DNA from: DASRAU01 sp035638075
GTDB lineage: Bacteria; Acidobacteriota; Polarisedimenticolia; Gp22-AA2
Direction of reading: 5' to 3'
Length of the DNA stretch: 64,000 bases
NCBI GenBank assembly: GCA_035638075.1
Contig: DASRAU010000043.1
Coordinates: 62,001-126,000, forward strand
A program made the position numbers and the translations under genes. Each line of letters opens with the position of its first letter. Positions within the stretch are counted from its first letter, which is position 1. The notes under the pieces were generated by a model. It ran no database searches and was not told where the DNA came from. It saw nothing but the letters and a program-made list of their open reading frames with translations. Positions 35,431 through 44,830 of the stretch are shown here, piece after piece.

Positions 35431-35646
35431 ATGCCCCCCAGCGTCCGCATCTTCGGGAAGGACTCCTGACCGTACACGACCGCGGCCCGGGAGGCCTTCG
35501 CCGACAGACAGTACGACGTCCAGTACCACAACGTGCAGAAGGATCGAGCCCTCCTCGAGGAGATGCTGGCCCTGACGAAGGGACGGCGCAGCGTTCCGGT
35601 CATCCTCGAAGCGGGGAAGGTGACCATCGGCTACGGCGGGACCTGA
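35431..35646 (+). CDS. Glutaredoxin-like selenoprotein with in-frame UGA (Uxx-star type)
   Basis: 71 residues if UGA 35467-35469 (codon 13) is read as selenocysteine. The frame gives VRIFGKDSUPYT, where U-P-Y-T stands in place of the glutaredoxin C-P-Y-C/S site, directly after the first beta strand. Downstream residues keep the fold: a helix (TAAREAF), a second strand (YDVQYHNV) and the cis-proline loop SVPVI, ending GYGG. GGAGG lies 8 bases before the ATG. A stem-loop 12 bases after the UGA can act as SECIS, and selA is encoded 5 kb upstream. This matches the glutaredoxin-like (seleno)protein group I know as Uxx-star. Automated callers would truncate or miss it. Confidence 0.8.
35482..35501 (+). 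promoter_or_regulatory. Bacterial SECIS-like stem-loop
   Basis: GCG-GCC [loop CGGGA] GGC-(CTT bulge)-CGC. It begins 12 bases after the UGA, with G residues in the apical loop and a bulge on the 3' side, as expected for a SelB-binding element. The fold is drawn by eye. Confidence 0.5.
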
Positions 35647-35657
35647 GGCGTCTGAAT

Positions 35658-35676
35658 CCCCGGCCGTCGGCCGGGG
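35658..35676 (+). terminator. Strong hairpin after the selenoprotein gene
   Basis: CCCCGGCC-GTC-GGCCGGGG, a perfect 8-bp stem, 11 bases after the stop codon and before the kinase gene. With no T-run it may only attenuate. Confidence 0.45.
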
Positions 35677-35696
35677 CCTCGCCTCCGCGTTCCGCC

Positions 35697-37427
35697 ATGA
35701 CCGCGATCGAGCGCGCCCGCTTCCTCCTGCAGACGGGGGAGATGCTCGAGCGCATCGACGATCCGGTCAAGCTGCTCAAGACGGCGCTGGCGCAGGTGGC
35801 GCGTTTCTTCGGCGCCGAGTCCGGCGCCATCGTCCTGCGCGATCCCGTCTCCGGCGCGCTCCGCGCCCATCGCTGGGGACGGGACGGCGTCCTCTGGGAC
35901 GATGCGACCCTCAACGCCTTCATCGACCTGGAACGTCCCGAGATTCCGTCGACCGATATCCTCGCGCCGCTCGTCGTCGGCGAGCGTGCGGAGGGTCTGA
36001 TCGCGCTGCGCCGTGCCGGCGGGTTCCCGCAGGGCGCCGGGCGGTTCCTGGTGCGGGTGGGCCACAAGGTGGCCCACGAGGCGGGGCTGCGCGAGGAGCG
36101 GCGCGTCCAGCGCGCCGTCGATCAGATCAAGGAGCGGACGCTGCGCGACCTGCGCCCGCAGGATCTCTTCTACCAGATCCTGCACGGGCTCCGGACGCTG
36201 ACGCGCTACGACCATTCCTCGGCGCTGCTCATCGCCGAGGAGGACGAAGGGCATCTCGTCCTGCACGCCGAGCAGGTCGCCTGGACCAAGGGGAAGAGCC
36301 GGCGCATCGGCAAGCGGATCCGCGTGCCGCGGGAGCTGCGCGCGAGTCTGCATCGCCCGGGGGCCGAGCCGTTCGCCTGGTCCGCGCCGCCGCGTTCGAA
36401 GAAGAAGACGGCCGCCGGAGTGCCGACGCCGGCCGTGGAGGCCGCCCGGACGACGTCGTCGCAGGACGCCCTGGCGCAGCTGCTGCGCTGGGGCGGGCGC
36501 GGTCGCGAGCCTCACGAGGAGAGCCTCCTCGTCGCCACGCTGCACCACGACGGGTCGCTTCTCGGCGTGCTCAAGATCGCGGCGCAGAGGCGCGGCGCCT
36601 TCGCGTCCCCCGAGGCGCGGGCGGTCGGGGCGGTGCTGCGGCACGTCGCCTCGGTCATTCATCTCTCGCGCCGGGCGCTGTCGATGGAGGAGCGCATCCT
36701 CGAGGCGGAGAAGAAGCACGCCATGGCCGATCTCGCCCGCGCCATCTCCCACGACGTGAAGAACGCCATCGGGGCCATCCTCCCGCTGGCGCAGCAGGCG
36801 CGCGAAGAGGTCCAGGCCGGGTCCTCCGACCCGGCGGTCCTCGCCCAGGACCTGCAGCAGATCGAGCAGTCGGCGCAGATCTGCCAGCGCATCTTCGACG
36901 GCATGCTGCAGCTGGCGCGCTCCGGCGTGCGTCCGGCCGAGCACGCGCCGCTCGACAAGATCCTCCGGGGACCGATCGGCATCCTCGGGAACCGCCTGAA
37001 GCGATCGGGCGTCGCCCTCGAGCTGCGCCTGGCGGAGGGTCTCCCCGAGGTGAAGGCGAGCCGCGGCGGCCTCGAGCAGCTCTTCCTGAACCTGTTCACC
37101 AACGCCATCGACGCGATGCCGGCGGGCGGGCGCCTGCACGTGAGCGCTCGCGTCCTGGAGAACGGGCGCCTGGAGATCAAGGTCGCCGACACCGGCGCCG
37201 GGATCTCGCCCGAGCAGCTCAAGCGCATCCACGAGCCGTTCTACACGACCAAGGAGGAAGGGTTCGGGCTCGGGCTGGCGATCTCCCGCTCGATCGTCTG
37301 GGAGAACGACGGCGAGATGCGCATCGAGAGCCAGCCGGGGCGCGGCACGACCATCACCGTGCTGCTGCCGGCGGTGCCAGCCGCCGGTGAAGCCGCCGCG
37401 GCGCCGAGACCGAGGAAGAAGCGATGA
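35697..37427 (+). CDS. GAF-domain sensor histidine kinase
   Basis: 576 residues, no membrane segment. A GAF-like domain (about 5-135) is followed by a second GAF-like region (about 150-330) interrupted by a Lys/Pro-rich loop, then a HisKA dimerisation domain with the phospho-acceptor in AISHDVKNAIG (His near 352), and a HATPase domain (LFTNAIDAMP, DTGAGISPEQL, GFGLGLAIS). The stop overlaps the start of the response-regulator gene by 4 bases, so the two form a cognate pair. Confidence 0.9.
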   Translation: MTAIERARFLLQTGEMLERIDDPVKLLKTALAQVARFFGAESGAIVLRDPVSGALRAHRWGRDGVLWDDATLNAFIDLERPEIPSTDILAPLVVGERAEGLIALRRAGGFPQGAGRFLVRVGHKVAHEAGLREERRVQRAVDQIKERTLRDLRPQDLFYQILHGLRTLTRYDHSSALLIAEEDEGHLVLHAEQVAWTKGKSRRIGKRIRVPRELRASLHRPGAEPFAWSAPPRSKKKTAAGVPTPAVEAARTTSSQDALAQLLRWGGRGREPHEESLLVATLHHDGSLLGVLKIAAQRRGAFASPEARAVGAVLRHVASVIHLSRRALSMEERILEAEKKHAMADLARAISHDVKNAIGAILPLAQQAREEVQAGSSDPAVLAQDLQQIEQSAQICQRIFDGMLQLARSGVRPAEHAPLDKILRGPIGILGNRLKRSGVALELRLAEGLPEVKASRGGLEQLFLNLFTNAIDAMPAGGRLHVSARVLENGRLEIKVADTGAGISPEQLKRIHEPFYTTKEEGFGLGLAISRSIVWENDGEMRIESQPGRGTTITVLLPAVPAAGEAAAAPRPRKKR

Positions 37428-38566
37428 GCGCCACCCGCGGCCGCATCCTGGCGGTGGACGACGACGCCGCGATGCTGCGCACCGTCGAGCGCATCCTGTC
37501 CCCCTCGCACGACGTGCGCGGCGCCGCGTCGGGGGAGGAGGCCCTGCGTCTCTTCCGCGAAGAGCCGAGCGACGTCGCCATCATCGACATCCGCATGCCG
37601 GGGATGGACGGCTACGCCGTGACGCGCGCCATCAAGGAGATCCGCCCTGCGACCGAGGTGATCCTGGTCACCGGGTCGGTCTCGGATCTGGACGAGAAGC
37701 TCATCCGATCGGTGCAGGAGCGCGCCGGCTTCTTCATCACCAAACCGTTCTCCCGTTCGGTCCTGACGTCGCTCGTCGATCGCTGTCTCGAGATCCAGGA
37801 GCTGGAGCGCGAGCGCGACGACCTCATCCGCCGGCTCACCGACGATCTCGAGCGCGCCCGGCGCTTCCAGCTGGCGCTCCTGCCGCGCGGCCTGCCGCGG
37901 GCGTTTGGTCCTCTCCAGGTCGCGGCCGGGCACCTGTCGTGCGAGCGGGTGGGAGGGGATCTGTACGATGTGGCGGCGCTGCCGGACGGACGGTTGCTCC
38001 TGTCGGTGGCCGATGTCGCGGGGCACGGCGTGGCGGCCGCGCTCGTGACCGGGATGATCAAGACGGTGCTCGACGCGGGAGTCCGCGAAGAGCCGGATCT
38101 CGCGGCGACCGCCGCGGCCGTGCTCGACACCCTGGCGCCGCTGTCGCAGCAGCGGATGATCACGCTCCTTCTCGTCCTGGTCAACCCGCGCACCAAGTCG
38201 ATCGATTACCTCAACGCCGGGCACCCGCCGTTGATCGTCTGGGGCGGGAAGGACGGGCCGGCCCTCCTCTCGGCGACGACGCCGCTCCTGTCGTTCGGGC
38301 TCGGGCTATCGAAGGACCCGGTGCGCACGCACCCCTTCCGACCCGGTGACCGGCTGGCCCTCTACTCCGATGGCCTGTACGAGGTGCGCGATCCAGCAGG
38401 GAAGGAGTTCGGCCGGGAGCGCTTCACGGAGACCGTCGTCGCCGCCGGGCCGGAGCGGCTCGAGCAGGCGGCGAAGCGGCTCCTCGACCAGGCCGTCCGC
38501 CACGCCGGCGGCCGCCCCCCCGAGGACGATCTCACGCTGCTCCTCGCGGAGTTCGCGAAGGGCTGA
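37424..38566 (+). CDS. Response regulator with PP2C (SpoIIE/RsbU-type) phosphatase output
   Basis: 380 residues. Receiver domain 1-125 (acidic DDD near 12-14, phospho-acceptor in AIIDIRMPG near 54, Lys in ITKPFS near 104), a coiled-coil linker (about 125-150), and a PP2C-like phosphatase (GGDLYDV, VADVAGHGVAAAL, NAGHPPLIVW, LALYSDGLYE). Such proteins dephosphorylate anti-anti-sigma factors in partner-switching stress control. No anti-sigma genes are adjacent. Confidence 0.92.
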   Translation: MSATRGRILAVDDDAAMLRTVERILSPSHDVRGAASGEEALRLFREEPSDVAIIDIRMPGMDGYAVTRAIKEIRPATEVILVTGSVSDLDEKLIRSVQERAGFFITKPFSRSVLTSLVDRCLEIQELERERDDLIRRLTDDLERARRFQLALLPRGLPRAFGPLQVAAGHLSCERVGGDLYDVAALPDGRLLLSVADVAGHGVAAALVTGMIKTVLDAGVREEPDLAATAAAVLDTLAPLSQQRMITLLLVLVNPRTKSIDYLNAGHPPLIVWGGKDGPALLSATTPLLSFGLGLSKDPVRTHPFRPGDRLALYSDGLYEVRDPAGKEFGRERFTETVVAAGPERLEQAAKRLLDQAVRHAGGRPPEDDLTLLLAEFAKG

Positions 38567-38602
38567 CGCGCCCGGCCGGCGTTCCCGACGGAGCCGGTGT
38601 TC

Positions 38603-41548
38603 CTAGAAGCTCATGGCCAGGCCGAGTTCGACGGTCAGCGGCGGTCCGATCTGGCCGACCGGCTGTCCGAATGTATTCGACGTCGCGGTGCCGTCGATCG
38701 GGCCGCCGTTGAAGCGGTCGAAGACGTTGAACACCTGCAGGAACGCCTCGCCGTGGTGGTCCTTCTCGCCGCCGAGCGGGAACGGCTTGGCGATGCGCAG
38801 GTCCACCTGGAAGAAGTTCGGCTCTTCGACGTGGGAGATCGCCGGCAGTTGGAGGTAGGGGACCGCGCGCAGCGCGTTGACCGCCGCGAGATTGGTTTTC
38901 GCGCCGGTGTTGCGCCCGACGCCCGCGGGCCGGTCGGTCAGGAACCCGTCGGGACAGTCCACGTTGATGTCCGGACAATTGTCGTCGGTTCCGCTCGTCA
39001 CGTTGAACGGGACGCCCGTGGACGCCTGCACCACCCACGACGTCAGGAGACCGCCCCACGGCAGGAACGTCGTGCCCGCCATCGTCACGCGGTGCCGCCG
39101 GTCGTGGTCGGAGCGCGCCTTCTCGGCGATGAGATCGGTCGTGGGCGGCAGGTAGAAGCCCCCCTGCAGCGGATCGGGCCCCATGTCGAGCGTCTTCGAA
39201 AGCGTGTACCCGAAGGAGAGCCAGTTGCGCTGGCCGCGCCACTGCCAGCCGAGGTCGAGGCCGGTGTACCAGGAGCGACCCTCGCTCACGAAGGCGGCGA
39301 TCGAGCCCGTCGTGCCGTCGGTGTGCTGCGGGGCCCCCTGCGTCGTCTCGCCGATGACCGGGTTCAGGTCCTTCGTCAGCATCTGGTGGTAGCCGAGCGA
39401 GCGGGTGACGTTGGCGGAGAAGGACGCGCGGCCGACGCTGCGCTCGAGGCCGAGGTTGTAGAGCACCGAGTACGGCGTGTCCAGCTCGGTGCCGGTCGAG
39501 AAGCGCAGCGTCAGCTCGGGAGGGAAGAACAGGGCCTGCTTGATCGTGTCGATGCCGAGCTGCTCGACGAGATCCTCGGTCAGCTCGATGGCGAAGCCCT
39601 GCGCCGGGATGATGCCGATCTGCGTCCCCGAAGTGATGGCCGCGACCGCCGGAAAGGAGAAGACGATCTTGTCGTAGAACATCCCGGCGCCGCCGCGCAC
39701 GAGCCATTTGCCGTCGTCGTCCGGACGGAAGGTGAACCCGGCGCGCGGCGCGATGTTGTTGGTGTCGGTCGGCGCGCCGCCGTTCGGGATGTCGGACGGG
39801 ACGATCGCCGAGTCGGGCAGGTGGTAGGTGCTCAGGTCGTAGCGCAGCCCGTAGGTGAAGACCCAGCGGGATCCCGCCTGCCACGTGTCCTGCGCGAAGG
39901 CTCCCAGGCGAGTGTCGCGGATGGTCGCCGTCGGCTGCCCTTCCACCAGCTCGTACACGACCGGGTAGGTGCCGATGACCCCCTGGTCATCGACGACGCC
40001 GTCGCCGTTGTCGTCGACCAGGTTCGGATCCCCGAAGCAGTAGACCCCCGTGAAGTGCTGTCCGTCGATCGGCTGGTTCACGTCCAGGTTGTCGCAGTCT
40101 CCCGGCTCGAACGGCTTGTCGGTCTCGTAGATGAAGGAGCCGTTCGGATTGAAGGCGGTGGCGATCTCCGTGTGCGAGCGGATGGCGTCGAGGCCGAATT
40201 TCCAGGTGTGCCGTCCCGTCTGCCAGGTGACGTTGTCCACGATCTGCAGCCGGTTCTCGTCGCGGTTCTGGCTGTTGAGGACGTTGCCGCCGAAGACGCC
40301 GGACGGGCGGTCGACGCCGGGGCGCGTGGAGTTCCCCTCCTGGTCGAAGCCTGACGTGCCGACGAGCAGGCGCGCCTCGTTCATCAGGGACGGCGACAGG
40401 ATGGTGGTGAGCGAGGCCACGGTCTGCACGTCCTGCTCGTCCACGGTGAAGCCAGCCTCCGGGGTGTTGCGGCCGCCGACCCGGACATCGTCGGCCGTGC
40501 GGGTGTCCCCCGAGGCGCGCAGCATCAGCGTGCTCGCCTCGCCGACGTTCAGGTCGGCGCGGAAGAAGAGGTTGTCGTCGCGCGACGGCGCCGAGACCCT
40601 GCCTCCCGCGACGCCGTCGCGGCCCACGCCGGTCCAGGGGGTGACGGTGTCCATCTCCGAATGCTCGTAGGAGAGGAAGTAGAACGCCTTGTCCTTCTTG
40701 AACGGCCCGCCGAGGGCGAAGCCGGCCTGCAGCCGGCCGCTTGTCTCCTCGATCCCGCCGTCGTTCGGCAGCGACGAGACGAACGCGCCCTCGTGCGACA
40801 GGCCGTGGGCCACCCCCTGTGCGAAGACGTCGAGGCTCTTCTCGTTCGTCCCCTGGCGCGTCACGATGTTGAGGACTCCCCCGGAGGCGCGCCCGAACTC
40901 GGGCGCGAACTGGTGCGTCAGCACCTTGAACTCGCGGATCACCTGGGTCGAGAACGGGGCGTTGAGCGTGGTGTTGCTCGTCAGGTCGTTGTTGTCGAGC
41001 CCGTCCACGAGGAACGAGTTGGCCCGGCCCGACTGGCCGTTGAGGACGAAGGCGGTGCCGCGCTCGCCGAAGAAATCCGTCGGCGCCGTCGGTCGCACCG
41101 ACGAGTCGAGCAGCGCCAGGTCGGTGAGCTGGCGTCCGGCGAGGGGGAGATCGGCCACCTCCGACTGGCGGATCGACAGCTCCCCGCCGGTCCGCTCCGG
41201 GTCGAGCACCGGGGCCTCGCCGGTGACCGTGACCGTCTCGGTCATCGCCGCGGAGACCGAGAGGTCGAGCGTCAGCGTCTGCTGCAGGACGATGAGGGCC
41301 GGCACCGTGGGGCCGGGCGGATCGCCACCGAGGCGCGCGGAGACCACCCACGGCCCCGGCGTCAGCAGCTCGATGCGGTAGCGGCCTTCGCGATCGGAGA
41401 GAGCGGAGCGCTCGGCGTTGGTCTCGAGCGACCGCGCGAGGACGGTCGCACCCGCGATCGGAGCGCCACCCGAGTCGCGCACCGTCCCCGTGAGCGAGCC
41501 GCTCACCGACTGGGCGCGCGCGGGCACAAGACCGCTCCCCGCGATCAT
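38603..41548 (-). CDS. TonB-dependent receptor with carboxypeptidase-regulatory domain
   Basis: 981 residues from ATG 41548. N-terminal CarboxypepD_reg-like domain (SGSLTGTVRDSGGAPIAGATV), plug domain (LPLAGRQLTDLALLDSSV, FLVDGLDNNDLTSN), and a long beta-barrel ending in Phe. This Oar-like form is common in Acidobacteria. The signal peptide is incomplete from ATG 41548; the in-frame upstream codons encode RSLFRLVLVLA and an in-frame CTG at 41584 would give a full signal peptide. It is the last gene of a four-gene operon, 13 bases after the FN3 gene when counted from that CTG. Confidence 0.9.
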   Translation of the reverse strand: MIAGSGLVPARAQSVSGSLTGTVRDSGGAPIAGATVLARSLETNAERSALSDREGRYRIELLTPGPWVVSARLGGDPPGPTVPALIVLQQTLTLDLSVSAAMTETVTVTGEAPVLDPERTGGELSIRQSEVADLPLAGRQLTDLALLDSSVRPTAPTDFFGERGTAFVLNGQSGRANSFLVDGLDNNDLTSNTTLNAPFSTQVIREFKVLTHQFAPEFGRASGGVLNIVTRQGTNEKSLDVFAQGVAHGLSHEGAFVSSLPNDGGIEETSGRLQAGFALGGPFKKDKAFYFLSYEHSEMDTVTPWTGVGRDGVAGGRVSAPSRDDNLFFRADLNVGEASTLMLRASGDTRTADDVRVGGRNTPEAGFTVDEQDVQTVASLTTILSPSLMNEARLLVGTSGFDQEGNSTRPGVDRPSGVFGGNVLNSQNRDENRLQIVDNVTWQTGRHTWKFGLDAIRSHTEIATAFNPNGSFIYETDKPFEPGDCDNLDVNQPIDGQHFTGVYCFGDPNLVDDNGDGVVDDQGVIGTYPVVYELVEGQPTATIRDTRLGAFAQDTWQAGSRWVFTYGLRYDLSTYHLPDSAIVPSDIPNGGAPTDTNNIAPRAGFTFRPDDDGKWLVRGGAGMFYDKIVFSFPAVAAITSGTQIGIIPAQGFAIELTEDLVEQLGIDTIKQALFFPPELTLRFSTGTELDTPYSVLYNLGLERSVGRASFSANVTRSLGYHQMLTKDLNPVIGETTQGAPQHTDGTTGSIAAFVSEGRSWYTGLDLGWQWRGQRNWLSFGYTLSKTLDMGPDPLQGGFYLPPTTDLIAEKARSDHDRRHRVTMAGTTFLPWGGLLTSWVVQASTGVPFNVTSGTDDNCPDINVDCPDGFLTDRPAGVGRNTGAKTNLAAVNALRAVPYLQLPAISHVEEPNFFQVDLRIAKPFPLGGEKDHHGEAFLQVFNVFDRFNGGPIDGTATSNTFGQPVGQIGPPLTVELGLAMSF

Positions 41549-41597
41549 CGCGAGGACGAGGACGAGCCGGAAGAGAGAGCGCAGCGGGCGGACCCCG

Positions 41598-43997
41598 CTA
41601 CTGGCCGTAGTGGCCCCACGGACCGGTGCCGCCGGTGCCGCGCGCCACGACGAGGAAGTAGGTCCCGGCCGGATTGCCGGTCCAGCAGGTGGAGAGATCG
41701 GTGTCCATCACCGTCGAGTAGCCGGCGGCCGTCTGCGGTGTCGCGGCGCCGAGGATCCGGTAGCCGGCGAGACACGGGTCGTTGACCGGGTTCCAGCAGA
41801 GAGTGATGTTGCCGCCCGCCGCGTGGCTCACCTGCACGTTCGTCACTTCGGCCGTTGGGAGGCAGGCGCCGCCGGTCGTCGTCGCCGTGACCTCGATCGG
41901 ATAGGTGAAGTTCGGGTCGCCGGAGATCTGCGTGGGATAGAGCGGCGTCTCGTAGTTCGTGGTCACGCCGCTCGACGGGCTCGTGAACGAGCTGAGCGAG
42001 GTCACTGTGAAGTAATAGCTCGTCCCCGGCGTCAGGCCCGAGATGACCGCGGTCGTGCCGCTGAGGGCCGCCTGCCCCGGATTCGCCGCCGAGTTGAACG
42101 CGTAGGAGGTCGCCGCGCCCGAGTCGCTGTCCCAGTAGACCTTGTAGCCGGTGATCTTGTGGGTGTCGAGGCCGGGATCCCACGACAGGCTCACCGTCGT
42201 GTCGGCGGTCGCGGTCACCTGGATGGTGCGCGGCGGGAACGGGCCATAGGCGATGACCCCTTCCTCGACGCCGGTCCACGATGTCAGGTCCGCGGTATTG
42301 ATCGCCGACTGGATGCGCGCGACGGTCCCGATGACCGGCACCTGCCAGAGGTAGTTCACCGTCCGCACCGCCTGCACCTGGAAGCCCGTGGTGCAGCCGG
42401 CGCCCGCCCAGACGCAGAAGTCGGCGACATTGCGGCCGAGCATGGCGTTGAAGGTGTGCCCGGACGGCGTGGTGACGACGCCGTTCTTGATCGTGGCACC
42501 GGACTGCGTCCCGTTGTGCAGGGGGTCGGGTCCGGACGGGTCGCATGACTTCGTGTACAGCTTGTCGAAGAGCTGCGACGCTCCGCACACCTGGTTGAAG
42601 AGATTCTGCTCGCAGTTGAAAGGGGTGCTCGTCCAGGCGTCGCCCGGCAGGATGTAGCGCTCGGCCCCCGCCGTGTCCTGGTGCGGGAAGAGCCAGAGCG
42701 GCGCGGAGGTCCGGGTCACGCCCCCAAACGTTGAGTAGCAGAAGCGGCTCTCGCCCGACCCGAGCGATCCCGCGCGTCCCTCGTGCTGGGCTCCGGAGCG
42801 CAGCCAGATCACCGTGTCGGACGGGCGCAGCTCGAGCTCGAGCGAGGCGTTGATCTTGTCCACGCTGGCGGGGACGTCGTAATTGCGATCGGTGCGGTCC
42901 AGGACCACGCCCGGGATGGTGTAGCCGCACTGGGAGATGTTGCAGGTCTCCTGGGCGTTCATCGGCGCGGTGGTCGCGCCGACTTCGAAGCCGGTGGTGA
43001 TGCCGGAGAAGTCCCACGAATCGAGCGCGATGAGCTGGCCGATGGTGGTGATCCCGGGCACGGGGGTGAAGGCGGAGACCGGCGTGCAGGGTCCCTGCTT
43101 CGCGCCCTGGCAGCAGGCCAGCGGCGCCCCGCTGCCGGTGCAGGAGTCGTGGTCCGGGGCGGCGCGGTCCCGGGAGAGGAGGATGTCGCTGAACGGCGTG
43201 CTCCACAGATCGTGAACGTAGAGGCGCAGATCGGCGGCGCCCGCGATCACCACATCGGCCACGGACGCCTCGGTGACGGCGATCCGGGAGCGTCCGTCGG
43301 GACTCGCGGGGCCGGAGATCTCGGCCACGACCCCGGCGCGCGGATCGATGAAGCGGTGCACGAGACGGTCCGGGACGAAGCCGACGTCCGGTCCCGCGGC
43401 GCGCATCAGCAGGAGCCGCTCGAGCACCACCTCGCGCGGCCCCGAAGGCAGGTGCACCCAGCCGATGCCGGTGATGGTCGAGGTCGCGAGGAGACGGGTA
43501 CGCGACGGCGCCTGCCCGGGGCGGACGTCGAGCGCGAGCTGATCGACGCGGTACTGCTCGCGGCGGCCCGGGCGCAGCCCTTCGGGAATCGTCTCCGGAC
43601 GCATGAGCCGCAGCGCGGCGTCCTGTCCGGTGGGATCGACGAAGTGCCAGGCGGTCGGACCGGGGCGGGATGGACCCAGGGCCGCCGGCAGGGACGCGGT
43701 CCGCTGCGGGAGCCCCTCGTCCTCGCTGAGCCGCACGGCATCCCCTTCCTCGGACAGGTGACGCGTGAAGCGGTCGAGCAGGAGGGTCGCCCGCAGATCC
43801 CAGCGGGTCCGACCCTCCGGCTCGACGAAATCACGCGGCAGCGCGATCGTCGACGCCGTCGCGAACCGGATGATCCGCTCCGGCACGGGGGCCCGCGCCG
43901 GGACGGGCGCCGGCGCCGGCGCCGCGGCGCAGACCGAGGCCGCGACAAAGATGACGGCCAGGGACATGCGGGTCTTCCTGTCGCGTGCGGCGATCAT
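41598..43997 (-). CDS. Large secreted cysteine-rich protein with fibronectin type III domains
   Basis: 799 residues. The signal peptide (SLAVIFVAASVCAAA) is followed by about 540 residues of unrecognised sequence with many paired cysteines (SCTGSGAPLACC, ETCNISQCGY, FCVWAGAGC), then one clear FN3 domain (TIQVTATADTTVSLSWDPGLD ... ISGLTPGTSYYFTVTS) and a second C-terminal FN3-like unit. ATG 43997 is chosen because GGAGG lies 7 bases upstream. The cysteines imply folding outside the cytoplasm. It lies directly before the TonB receptor and may be a surface partner. Confidence 0.75.
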   Translation of the reverse strand: MIAARDRKTRMSLAVIFVAASVCAAAPAPAPVPARAPVPERIIRFATASTIALPRDFVEPEGRTRWDLRATLLLDRFTRHLSEEGDAVRLSEDEGLPQRTASLPAALGPSRPGPTAWHFVDPTGQDAALRLMRPETIPEGLRPGRREQYRVDQLALDVRPGQAPSRTRLLATSTITGIGWVHLPSGPREVVLERLLLMRAAGPDVGFVPDRLVHRFIDPRAGVVAEISGPASPDGRSRIAVTEASVADVVIAGAADLRLYVHDLWSTPFSDILLSRDRAAPDHDSCTGSGAPLACCQGAKQGPCTPVSAFTPVPGITTIGQLIALDSWDFSGITTGFEVGATTAPMNAQETCNISQCGYTIPGVVLDRTDRNYDVPASVDKINASLELELRPSDTVIWLRSGAQHEGRAGSLGSGESRFCYSTFGGVTRTSAPLWLFPHQDTAGAERYILPGDAWTSTPFNCEQNLFNQVCGASQLFDKLYTKSCDPSGPDPLHNGTQSGATIKNGVVTTPSGHTFNAMLGRNVADFCVWAGAGCTTGFQVQAVRTVNYLWQVPVIGTVARIQSAINTADLTSWTGVEEGVIAYGPFPPRTIQVTATADTTVSLSWDPGLDTHKITGYKVYWDSDSGAATSYAFNSAANPGQAALSGTTAVISGLTPGTSYYFTVTSLSSFTSPSSGVTTNYETPLYPTQISGDPNFTYPIEVTATTTGGACLPTAEVTNVQVSHAAGGNITLCWNPVNDPCLAGYRILGAATPQTAAGYSTVMDTDLSTCWTGNPAGTYFLVVARGTGGTGPWGHYGQ

Positions 43998-44017
43998 GGG
44001 ATTCCCTCCGCCGCGCA

Positions 44018-44830
44018 TTATCTCCCAGGACCCTCATGGATCGCCCGTTCCGCCTCGCGAATCCAGTCCGCGGCGTCCGGGTCCCCCGCAGTCGCCGCGT
44101 CCCGCGCCAGGATCAGCGCTTGTTCATCTTCGCGCCGAGCGGCTTCCGCGTCGCCGTTTTTCGCCAGCGCCTCCGCGAGCGCCAGTCGGTTGGGCGGATA
44201 GCGTTCGCGCAGCGCCGTCGCGCGCCGCGCGTGCTCGAGCCCCTTCGCCGCGTCGCCCGGCCCGGTCGGCCAGCCGGGGGCGCGCAGATAGAGCAGCGCC
44301 AGGGCGCGATCCGGTCCCGCGTCGTCGAGGGTCGCGTCGGCCGCGGCGGCGTCCTTGAAGCCCTGTTCGATCAAAGGCAGCGCCGAGAGCCCGGTGGAGG
44401 GACGTTCGCGCGCCTGCTGGCCGAGCGCGGCCGCCTTCCAGTAGGCGCATGGAGCGGGGGTGGCGGCCGCGTCGCACCACTGGGCCGCCTGCACCGCGCG
44501 GGTGGCGGCGGTGGCGCGGGCCTCGGACGTCGTCTCGTGCTCCGCCAGCCAGACCTGGATGCGGATGGCGAGGAGGAGCGCGGCGCCGTCGGGCGGTGTC
44601 GTCGCGGCCGCGGCGCGCAGCGCCAGGGACGCCGCCTGGTGCGCCTCTTCGACATCGCGGCGTGCGAACCGATTCTGCGCCTCGGACACGAGGGCCGCCG
44701 GATCGGCGGGCGCGCCCGGCGGCAAAGGGCCGGCGAGCTCGGTGATCGACGGCGGCGTCTTGAGCGCGTGCGCGCAGGCGGTTCCAAGAAGCACGCCGGC
44801 CATGACGATGACGGCGTGGCCGCGGTTCAA
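44018..44830 (-). CDS. TPR-like lipoprotein
   Basis: 270 residues. Lipoprotein signal with lipobox LLGTAC near residues 14-19. The rest is a run of helical repeats rich in Ala (EAQNRFARRDVEEAHQAASL ... GLEHARRATALRERYPPNRLALAEAL), consistent with a TPR-like solenoid. The gene overlaps the upstream binding-protein gene by 4 bases and is followed 20 bases later by the FN3 gene. Function unknown. Confidence 0.7.
   Translation of the reverse strand: MNRGHAVIVMAGVLLGTACAHALKTPPSITELAGPLPPGAPADPAALVSEAQNRFARRDVEEAHQAASLALRAAAATTPPDGAALLLAIRIQVWLAEHETTSEARATAATRAVQAAQWCDAAATPAPCAYWKAAALGQQARERPSTGLSALPLIEQGFKDAAAADATLDDAGPDRALALLYLRAPGWPTGPGDAAKGLEHARRATALRERYPPNRLALAEALAKNGDAEAARREDEQALILARDAATAGDPDAADWIREAERAIHEGPGR

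Noticed and set aside
35467..35469. UGA as a nonsense mutation making a pseudogene
   Set aside because: The UGA is exactly at the redox-active position, the frame stays open and fold-like on both sides, and selA is encoded nearby, so selenocysteine is the better reading.
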